From an uncultured Bacillus sp. (lineage in GTDB: Bacteria > Bacillota > Bacilli > Bacillales_B > DSM-18226): a stretch of DNA of 56,275 nucleotides. Below are positions 48,766 through 56,275 of this stretch, piece by piece. Position 1 is the first letter of the stretch; each line of letters starts with the position of its first letter. Both the position numbers and the translations under genes were made by a program. Under the pieces are notes generated by a model. That model saw only the letters and a list, made by a program, of their open reading frames with translations. It was not told where the DNA came from and did no database searches. The stretch spans positions 1 to 56,275 of the forward strand of contig NZ_CAMLDX010000009.1 in the NCBI RefSeq assembly GCF_946478885.1. Direction: 5' to 3'.

Positions 48766-51700
48766 GTGATTTTAAATAAAGAACAACTCAGTGTGGAAGC
48801 GCACAAGTGTGCATTAAGCCATGACCCTTTTATTAAACGTAAGCCATTTGGCCGTTTCTGGAACGATCATGTGGCCGATATGGAAAAAATACGTACGTTT
48901 GTGAACCAGCTGCGGGAAAAGCATTCTTCATGTTCGCAGCCTGCTGAGGAATGGCTTCTAGATAACGCAGAGTTCTTAGAAGAACAAGCTCTTACCATTA
49001 AACACGAGTTGACTAAACCGCTGATAGGTTCTTGTCCCCATTTAAGCAAGACTGGGGAACCTAGAATTTTTGCCATTTGCAAGGATTATATCAACTATAC
49101 GGATGGTCATATAAATATCGATACTTTTCTCTCCTATATCCATGCCTATCAGGAAGTATCTGTACTGAAAATTGCCGAGGTGTGGTCGATCCCAATCATT
49201 TTACGGATTGCTCTGATTCACCATCTGGCTGAAATGACAGACGAACTAAAGGTACGCCTCGACGTTTGTAAGAAGGTGGATGATTTGCTTTCAGGCATCC
49301 AATCGACGGATTTAAATCCAGAGTACCTGAACCGGGCACTGGAAGAAGCCGGATTGGAAATGCCGCTTGCCGGTTCCATGATTGTGCATTTGGTACGGCA
49401 TCTACAGGAGCGTGCTGATTATACGGCAACAGTCAGCGAATGGCTCAGCTGCAAATTAGAAAATGGTACGGAAAGCTTGGAGCAGATTCTGTCCTATGAA
49501 TATCAGCTTCAGTCTTCCTATCAAATGTCTACCGGAAATTTAATCGGGAGCCTGCGCAAGCTTTCGCGGGTCGATTGGCATGAGTTATTTGAGAACATCA
49601 GTCTTGTCGAGCAAACATTGAGAAACGAATGTACAGGGGTATATCCCCAATTGGATGTTTCAAGCCGCAGTACGCTACGGAAGCGGATTGAACAGCTGAG
49701 TCTCCGCTTAAATTTGCCGGAAAATCTGATTGCCAGCCAGGCTGTGGAATTAGTCGATGAATATGTCAAACAGTTTCCGGAGGAATCCACTGAACAGCTT
49801 GGACGTCAAGCATCTGTTGCCTATTATTTATTGGAACCTGTTGGATTAAAGTTCCTAAGACAAGGCTTAAAAAAATGTGGCGAAGGCAAGCCGAGAATGA
49901 TGCCGGAAACGGGTATTATGCGCCGCTCGACAGAAACATATTTTAATATGTTAATACTTTGTTTTGCGGCTACCCTGGTCGTTTTTTCATTATGGATTTG
50001 CTGGGATCGTATCCTGTCACCGCTCCAATGGCTGTTTGTCCTGATTGCTCTTGCGATACCGGCGATGGAGTGGGCCGTCACTGCCGTGCACTGGTTTATT
50101 GAACGAGTGAAACGTCCCATACCACTCCTGCGATATGATTTTTCGAAAGGGATCCCAAAGGAGGCAGCCACGATGGTGGCCATTCCTGTCATTTGGTCCT
50201 CACAGGAGGAAGTAGAGGAAACAGCAGAGCAACTGGAACTGCACTATTTAGCAAACCGGGACAAAAACCTCCACTTTGCCATTTTAAGCGACTTTAAGGA
50301 TGCCTTATCGGAAGAGCTCGAACAGGATCATACCGTGGTACAGGCAGCGATTATGGAAATCAAGCGGCTGAATCGAAGCTATCCTGAAAATTCCTTTTAT
50401 TTATTTCAGCGAAAAAGGCAATGGAATCCAACTGAAAATATTTGGATGGGATGGGAGCGGAAACGCGGTAAATTAGTTGAATTTGTTGAGCTTTTAAAAG
50501 GGAAAAAGGATACCAGCTTTACTGTAATAGAAGGCGGAGAAGCGGCACAGCTAAAGAATATCCGCTATATCATTACACTGGATGCCGATACAAAGCTACC
50601 GCTTGAAAGCGCTCATCGTATGGTCGGAACGATGCATCTTCCCTTTAACCGGCCTCGTCTAAACAAAACGCAAACAAGAGTTGTTGAGGGCTACGGCATT
50701 CTTCAGCCTCGAATTGGAATGAGTCATGAAGCAGCTTCAAAATCCAGATTTGCAGCACTCTGGTCAGGTGATTCAGGTGTGGATCCATATGCCTTTGCAA
50801 TTTCCGATGCCTATCAGGACGCACTTGGACAGGGCATTTTTACTGGCAAAGGAATCTTTGATGTAGATGTTTTTTATCAGGTGCTTTGTGACAGAATTCC
50901 GGATAATCGGGTATTGAGTCATGATTTGCTTGAAGGAGGATTCCTTCGTACAGGCTTGCTTTCCGATATTGATTTAATCGATGATCACCCCGCCAGCTTT
51001 CATACCTTTCAAAGGCGGCTTCATCGGTGGGCTCGCGGAGATTGGCAGTTATTATCCTGGCTTTCGCCGAAGGTCTCAAATCGGAGAGGTAAATTATTAC
51101 CTGTTGACTTATCGATTTTAACTCGCTGGCAGATCACAGACAATTTAAGACGCAGCCTGCTGTCTCCGTCTTTGATCTTGATTCTTTTATTAGCCATGAC
51201 GATACTACCCGGTTCTCCCGGACGTTGGTTTGCAATCGTGCTCGTTACCTGGTTTCTGCCTGTGCTTCGTCAATTGCTGTCTGTGAAAACGGTTTTCAAG
51301 CATACAACAGGTCTGCTGTTCACGCTGGGGCAGGTTTTAGTCGGTCTGATCACTTTGCCCTTTCAAAGCATTCTACTGCTCGATGCTATTGGCCGAACCC
51401 TTTACCGCTTATTGATCTCCAAACGGAAACTACTGGAATGGGTTACTTCTGCCGATGCTGAAAGGAACAGCCAAAGAAATGAAGCACCTGTCCTCTTGGG
51501 AATGACAAGCGGCTATATCCTTATTCTGTTATTTTTGACGGTCGCCATTTTCAATAGAAATCCTGCCGTTCAAATAACAGGCATCATACTGGCTGTTTTG
51601 TGGGCATGCGCTCCATTCATCATCAAATGGCTGAACCAACCCTTTCTTCAGGAGAAGATTTCCTTTTCGGCGGAGGATAAAAAGGATTTGCATGCCTTAG

Positions 51701-54700
51701 CAAGGCAAATTTGGGACTTTTATGAGGATTATGTCACAGAAGGGGATCATTGGCTGCCTCCTGATAATGTACAAATGGAACCGTACAAGGGAGTCGCACA
51801 TCGAACATCGCCGACCAATATCGGACTATATCTCTCGTGTACACTGGCAGCAAGGGACTTTGAATTCATTGACACGCCCGGATTAATCGAACGGGCAGAG
51901 CGGACCATGAATACGCTGGAAAAAATGGAAAAATGGAAAGGCCATCTTTACAATTGGTACGATACAACAACACTTGCGCCTCTTCCGCCCAAATATGTAT
52001 CCACCGTAGATTCAGGCAATTTAATCTGTTGCTTGATTACTGTGAAGGAAGGCCTGCTGGAATGGCTCCGACATGATCTGGGACTGGATAAAAGACCACA
52101 GGAGCATACAGGTACAGCTCAATCCATGCACATCGCCTTTTCAGAGGAACTGACACCCGTCATTGCTGGCAGCTTCTCACAAAAGCCTGATTCATACTGG
52201 CTTGACCGCGGTCTAAATCTGCTGGAGAAAATGGAAAGGTTCATTAAAGATACTAATTTCCAGCCGCTTTATGATCATAAAGCACGGCTGTTCTCTTTAG
52301 GCTATCACATTGAGCGCCACGAAAGAGATGAGGTTCTTTATGACTTAATGGCTTCTGAGGCAAGGTCAGCAAGCTTTATTGCCATTGCCCTTGGACAAGT
52401 ATCTGTTGCCCACTGGAATGCCCTCGGGAGAACGATGGCAAAGAGTGCCAATAAACCGTTATTGCTCTCTTGGTCCGGTACGATGTTTGAGTATTTAATG
52501 CCTTGGATCTTTATGCGTACATACCGGAATACCTTATGGGACAGTACCTATAAAGCGGTGGTCGAACGGCAAATAGAATATGCCGGACAAAGAGATGTAC
52601 CATTTGGGATTTCAGAATCTGGTTATTACGCATTTGATTATCAAATGAACTACCAATACCGGGCATTCGGTGTACCCGGACTCGGATTTAAACGGGGATT
52701 GGAGCATGATTTAGTTGTGGCACCCTATGCGACCATTCTGGCTCTCCCTTTTGCGAAAAAACCGGCCCTCCATACACTAAAAAGATTTGAACAGCTGAAG
52801 GTACGCGGAAAATATGGATTTTATGAGGCGATGGATTTCACCAAAAGGAGATTGCCAAAGCATAAAGAGTTCATGGTTATCCGCAGTTTCATGGCGCATC
52901 ATCAGGGCATGAGCCTGTTAACGTTAGCTAACGTACTGCTGCCAAAAAAAATCTATGAACGGTTTCATCGAGATAAACAAATCCAGGCAGCCGAATTATT
53001 GCTGCAGGAACGGATGCCAAAGCAACCGAAACTCATTCAGCACCCTGCGATGAATCGGGCTCATAAATCCTTTGAAAAAATGTCACAGAATGTCACACCA
53101 ATAAGAGAATTTGTCTCGCCGCATTCAAAAATTCCGGCTGTCAACATCCTATCAAACGGAACCTTTACGACTGTCGTATCCAATTCCGGAAGTGGATACA
53201 GCCAGTACAAGGACGTCCTTGTATCAAGATGGCGCGAGGATCCGGTGATGGATCCATGGGGCAGCTTTATTTATATCAGGGATATTTCCAAAAATGCGGT
53301 ATGGTCTCCATCCTATCAGCCAGGTCATATCGATTCGCAAGAACAGCGGGTTCAATTTGGATTAGACCGGGCTGTTTTTATACGAAATGATGGAGAAATT
53401 AAAACAACTATGGAAATCAGCGTTTCCCCTGAATGGAATGCAGAGGTCCGCCGGATTTCTCTGCTGAATAACAGCGGGGAAACAAAGGTACTCGAGGTAA
53501 CGACCTTTGTTGAGCTGGCGTTATCGCAACCGATTGCTGATGCAGCTCATACTGCATTCAGCAAGCTTTTTATTCGGACTGATTTCGATCCGGAGTCAGA
53601 GTGCCTAATCGCGAGCCGCAGACCGCGTGAGGTGAAAGGACGTACCCTTTGGTCCGCCCACTCCCTTATAATCAATGGAGATACCCTCGGTTCAATTGAA
53701 TTTGAAACTGATCGGTCCAGCTTTATCGGACGCGGATATTCCCTGGCTGAGCCGCAAGGAATCCGCAGCCGCCTTCGGGGTCAAACCGGTTCTGTCGCCG
53801 ACCCTGCCTTTATCATGAGACGCCGTATCAGCATCGACCCAGGAGAGCAGGTGCAATTAATAGCTATAACCACTGCAGCGGATACCTGTGATGAGGCGAT
53901 AGATATAGTGCGGACTTTTAAAGTTGAACAGTCTGTTGACCGCACGTTCCAAATGGCCTGGAATCGGGTTCAAATTGAGCTGCACAATCTGCAGCTAAGC
54001 AGCAAGGAAGGCGTTGAATTCCAAGAGCTTGCCGAGCATATTCTGTACCGCTCCCCATTGAGAAAGGAGCAAGGGGACAGCATTCGGATGAACGCGAAGG
54101 GGCAATCCAGCCTCTGGTCCTTCGGTATGTCCGGTGATCGGCCGATCGTTTTAATCCGGATTGCCGACAGCAGCCATATGCCCTTTATTCAAAAAATCCT
54201 GACAGGGCATGAATACCTTCGCCGCTTAGGTCTATTATTTGACCTTGTCATCTTAAATGATTCCCTTGGCGGCTACCAGCAAGAGCTGCAGGAGGCCATA
54301 CAGAAAGCTGCCGAGCATGGTGTAGATCGTTTCGGCGCCTCCTCCTCCGGTGTCTATCCCATTCCAGCAAATCAATTGGCTGAAGAGGACAGAACCTTGC
54401 TGATGGCTGCAGCCCGGGTCGTATTGAATGCCGGAAGATCAAGCTTAACAGCGCAATTACGACCGCCAAAGACAGAGAATGAGGAGAGATTTCCAGAGAC
54501 ACTGGCGCCAAAGCCGGATTCTCGGACGGAGAATGCTCCATTAAAGCTGGGACACTTAATGGATACAAAGGATTGGCAGTTTTTTAACGGTTGGGGAGGC
54601 TTTGCACCGGATGGAAAAGAATATTGGATCTTGATCAAAAACGGTAATCACCTTCCGGCCCCATGGGTAAACGTCATCGCTAATCCGAAATTTGGCTTTC

Positions 54701-56275
54701 TGATTTCGGAGCTTGGAACGGGCTATACGTGGTGGCAGAACAGCAGGGAATGCAAGCTGACACCATGGTCAAATGATCCCGTTCTCGATCCGCCGACAGA
54801 AACCGCCTATCTGCGTGATGAAGCAAGCGGCGAGGTATGGACAGCCGCACCGGCTGCCGGATTTTCCGAACTGCCGTATAAAATAACCCATGGCCGGGGC
54901 TATACCCGCTTCGACCATGAACGGAACGGCATAACGCATGAAATGATGATGTATGTTCCGCTCGATGACCCGATTAAAATTATGAAATTAAAGCTGAAAA
55001 ACCATACAGCTGTCCAAAAGGAAATTTCTATTACCTACTATGCTGAATGGGTACTTGGAGTACAGCGCCAGTCAAATGCCCCCCATATTGTCACAGAGTG
55101 GGTGGATCCGGCTTCCGTCATGACAGCACGAAACAGCTATCAGGAAACCTTTCAGAAGGCAACAGCCTTTTTAGGGATGTATCAAAAACCGTCTGAGAAT
55201 CAGAGTGATCCAATAAAGGAAAGCCTGTCTTGGACAAGCGACCGGAATGAATTTATCGGCAGAAACGGTACCTTGGAGCATCCTGCCGCCCTGAACCGTA
55301 CAGGCTTATCAGGCCGTACAGGCACATTCTATGAACCATGCGGTGCCATTCAAACCAAGCTTACTCTTAAGCCAGAGGAAGAACAGGAAGTGTACATTTT
55401 CCTCGGATGCGAAGAATCAGCCGAAGCTGTTTTAAGCCTGGTGGAAAAATACAAGCAGCCTGAACGATGCGAGCAGGCATTAAAGGAAGTCCATGATTTC
55501 TGGAACAGCCATTTGGATCAAATCCAAGTGGAGACTCCTTCCCCGGAAACAGATATCCTATTAAACGGCTGGCTCCTATACCAGTCGCTTGCCTGCCGCA
55601 TGTGGGCCAGATCAGCCTTTTATCAGGCCGGAGGGGCATACGGTTTCCGCGATCAACTGCAGGATTCCCTTGTTCTTCTTCATACACTGCCTGAGATGAC
55701 AAGAAAGCAGATCCTGCTCCATGCCTCCCATCAATATCTCGAAGGCGATGTTCAGCATTGGTGGCATGAAGATACGGAGCGCGGCATTAGGACTCTTTTT
55801 TCCGATGATTTATTATGGCTGCCATATACGGTATCCCGTTATATTGAACATACTGGGGATTGGACAGTGCTCGATGAAATGGAGCCATATATCACCAGTG
55901 AGCCGCTTCGGGCAGACGAGCATGAGCGTTATGAAGCTACTGTGCTTTCTTCGGAAACAGGAACAATATACGAGCACTGCCTAAGGGCCATTGATAAGTC
56001 CCTCTCCCGCATCGGAGAGCACGGCCTTCCGTTAATCGGAGTCGGCGACTGGAATGATGGGATGAATCTTGTCGGTGCTGAAGGCCGCGGGGAAAGCATC
56101 TGGCTTGGCTGGTTCCTTTGCGATGTGCTCCAGCGCTTTACTGAGATTTGCCGTAACCGCAAGGATGAGGAAAAAGAACAACAGTATCTGCAGGCGCGTG
56201 AAGCATTTATCGCGTCTCTGAATGAGCATGGCTGGGACGGACAATGGTACCGCCGCGCCTTTACTGATGCAGGAC
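48766..56275 (+). CDS. Cyclic beta-1,2-glucan synthase-like membrane glycosyltransferase (partial, 3' end off window)
   Basis: A single open frame of 2,503 codons that stays open at the right edge; GTG at 48766 follows GGGGGG. Order: an N-terminal helical region (1-385); membrane segments about 391-412 and 421-445; a GT84 catalytic domain with D606 and D608 (LDADT) and Q749...R754 W755 (QRRLHRW); membrane segments about 800-880 and 912-960; a glycoamylase-like domain (WSGTMFEYL, 1236-1244; MAHHQG, 1376-1381), of the type that cyclises the chain (now GH189, from family knowledge); then two beta-sandwich regions and GH94 with the catalytic-type GDWNDG (2427-2432). Known CGS/NdvB proteins are about 2,800-2,900 residues and make osmoregulated or extracellular cyclic glucan; roughly 300-400 residues are expected beyond the edge. 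Whether the product is cyclic is inference. Confidence 0.88.
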   Translation, partial: MILNKEQLSVEAHKCALSHDPFIKRKPFGRFWNDHVADMEKIRTFVNQLREKHSSCSQPAEEWLLDNAEFLEEQALTIKHELTKPLIGSCPHLSKTGEPRIFAICKDYINYTDGHINIDTFLSYIHAYQEVSVLKIAEVWSIPIILRIALIHHLAEMTDELKVRLDVCKKVDDLLSGIQSTDLNPEYLNRALEEAGLEMPLAGSMIVHLVRHLQERADYTATVSEWLSCKLENGTESLEQILSYEYQLQSSYQMSTGNLIGSLRKLSRVDWHELFENISLVEQTLRNECTGVYPQLDVSSRSTLRKRIEQLSLRLNLPENLIASQAVELVDEYVKQFPEESTEQLGRQASVAYYLLEPVGLKFLRQGLKKCGEGKPRMMPETGIMRRSTETYFNMLILCFAATLVVFSLWICWDRILSPLQWLFVLIALAIPAMEWAVTAVHWFIERVKRPIPLLRYDFSKGIPKEAATMVAIPVIWSSQEEVEETAEQLELHYLANRDKNLHFAILSDFKDALSEELEQDHTVVQAAIMEIKRLNRSYPENSFYLFQRKRQWNPTENIWMGWERKRGKLVEFVELLKGKKDTSFTVIEGGEAAQLKNIRYIITLDADTKLPLESAHRMVGTMHLPFNRPRLNKTQTRVVEGYGILQPRIGMSHEAASKSRFAALWSGDSGVDPYAFAISDAYQDALGQGIFTGKGIFDVDVFYQVLCDRIPDNRVLSHDLLEGGFLRTGLLSDIDLIDDHPASFHTFQRRLHRWARGDWQLLSWLSPKVSNRRGKLLPVDLSILTRWQITDNLRRSLLSPSLILILLLAMTILPGSPGRWFAIVLVTWFLPVLRQLLSVKTVFKHTTGLLFTLGQVLVGLITLPFQSILLLDAIGRTLYRLLISKRKLLEWVTSADAERNSQRNEAPVLLGMTSGYILILLFLTVAIFNRNPAVQITGIILAVLWACAPFIIKWLNQPFLQEKISFSAEDKKDLHALARQIWDFYEDYVTEGDHWLPPDNVQMEPYKGVAHRTSPTNIGLYLSCTLAARDFEFIDTPGLIERAERTMNTLEKMEKWKGHLYNWYDTTTLAPLPPKYVSTVDSGNLICCLITVKEGLLEWLRHDLGLDKRPQEHTGTAQSMHIAFSEELTPVIAGSFSQKPDSYWLDRGLNLLEKMERFIKDTNFQPLYDHKARLFSLGYHIERHERDEVLYDLMASEARSASFIAIALGQVSVAHWNALGRTMAKSANKPLLLSWSGTMFEYLMPWIFMRTYRNTLWDSTYKAVVERQIEYAGQRDVPFGISESGYYAFDYQMNYQYRAFGVPGLGFKRGLEHDLVVAPYATILALPFAKKPALHTLKRFEQLKVRGKYGFYEAMDFTKRRLPKHKEFMVIRSFMAHHQGMSLLTLANVLLPKKIYERFHRDKQIQAAELLLQERMPKQPKLIQHPAMNRAHKSFEKMSQNVTPIREFVSPHSKIPAVNILSNGTFTTVVSNSGSGYSQYKDVLVSRWREDPVMDPWGSFIYIRDISKNAVWSPSYQPGHIDSQEQRVQFGLDRAVFIRNDGEIKTTMEISVSPEWNAEVRRISLLNNSGETKVLEVTTFVELALSQPIADAAHTAFSKLFIRTDFDPESECLIASRRPREVKGRTLWSAHSLIINGDTLGSIEFETDRSSFIGRGYSLAEPQGIRSRLRGQTGSVADPAFIMRRRISIDPGEQVQLIAITTAADTCDEAIDIVRTFKVEQSVDRTFQMAWNRVQIELHNLQLSSKEGVEFQELAEHILYRSPLRKEQGDSIRMNAKGQSSLWSFGMSGDRPIVLIRIADSSHMPFIQKILTGHEYLRRLGLLFDLVILNDSLGGYQQELQEAIQKAAEHGVDRFGASSSGVYPIPANQLAEEDRTLLMAAARVVLNAGRSSLTAQLRPPKTENEERFPETLAPKPDSRTENAPLKLGHLMDTKDWQFFNGWGGFAPDGKEYWILIKNGNHLPAPWVNVIANPKFGFLISELGTGYTWWQNSRECKLTPWSNDPVLDPPTETAYLRDEASGEVWTAAPAAGFSELPYKITHGRGYTRFDHERNGITHEMMMYVPLDDPIKIMKLKLKNHTAVQKEISITYYAEWVLGVQRQSNAPHIVTEWVDPASVMTARNSYQETFQKATAFLGMYQKPSENQSDPIKESLSWTSDRNEFIGRNGTLEHPAALNRTGLSGRTGTFYEPCGAIQTKLTLKPEEEQEVYIFLGCEESAEAVLSLVEKYKQPERCEQALKEVHDFWNSHLDQIQVETPSPETDILLNGWLLYQSLACRMWARSAFYQAGGAYGFRDQLQDSLVLLHTLPEMTRKQILLHASHQYLEGDVQHWWHEDTERGIRTLFSDDLLWLPYTVSRYIEHTGDWTVLDEMEPYITSEPLRADEHERYEATVLSSETGTIYEHCLRAIDKSLSRIGEHGLPLIGVGDWNDGMNLVGAEGRGESIWLGWFLCDVLQRFTEICRNRKDEEKEQQYLQAREAFIASLNEHGWDGQWYRRAFTDAG

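Noticed and set aside
54248..54638. Two short minus-strand frames inside the glucan synthase
   Set aside because: Shadows of the large plus-strand gene, which has continuous domain structure across this stretch.

Overview
The window is a near-origin chromosomal segment of a low-to-mid-GC endospore-forming Bacillaceae. The evidence is the gene set (spoIIE, spoVT, spoVG, yabP, yabQ, yabG, an alpha/beta SASP, fin, abrB with Spo0A boxes), a perfect ParB/parS site, and gene order that follows the Bacillus subtilis lysS-to-holB interval almost gene for gene. Nearly everything is on the minus strand, so the window is printed against the usual map direction. The functional names rest on recalled family sequences, motifs and synteny; no database search was run.

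Layout, left to right. Positions 1-34 are the 5' tip of a minus-strand 16S rRNA gene, with two rrn promoters and a BoxA behind it. Next come lysS, dusB, a small HTH gene and the folate genes folK-folB-folP (463-5058). Then cysK, hslO, coaX and ftsH (5259-10235), followed by hprT, tilS, the YabT-type kinase, YabS and spoIIE (10367-16793). An elongator tRNA-Met lies on the plus strand at 17114. Positions 17517-22873 hold yabR, divIC, yabQ, yabP, rqcP, yabN and yabM. Then spoVT, mfd, fin, pth, ctc, prs, glmU, spoVG, ridA, purR and ispE (23031-34780), sspF, veg, yabG, ksgA, rnmV and yabE (35108-40128), yabD and metS around a parS site, plus-strand abrB, and the rsmI-yazA-yabB-yabA-ricT-holB cluster (44277-48497).

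Divergent from holB, and running off the right edge, is a very large open frame (48766 to at least 56275, more than 2,500 codons). It has the architecture of a cyclic beta-1,2-glucan synthase: a membrane GT84 glycosyltransferase, a glycoamylase-like transglycosylase domain, and a GH94 phosphorylase-like region. It occupies the place where B. subtilis has yaaR-yaaQ-tmk upstream of holB, and is the clearest accessory feature here.

Regulation is unusually legible. Visible sites include a Spo0A-type spoIIE promoter with a 21-bp spacer, tandem 0A boxes at abrB, a sigma-H promoter at spoVG, a sigma-B promoter at ctc, a sigma-K promoter at yabG, PurBoxes at purR, tandem promoters at veg, and many intrinsic terminators. 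Three copies of a roughly 112-132-bp long-hairpin repeat sit after cysK, yabR and yabE. One copy marks the place where pabB-pabA-pabC are missing relative to B. subtilis, and another lies beside the tRNA-Met gene.
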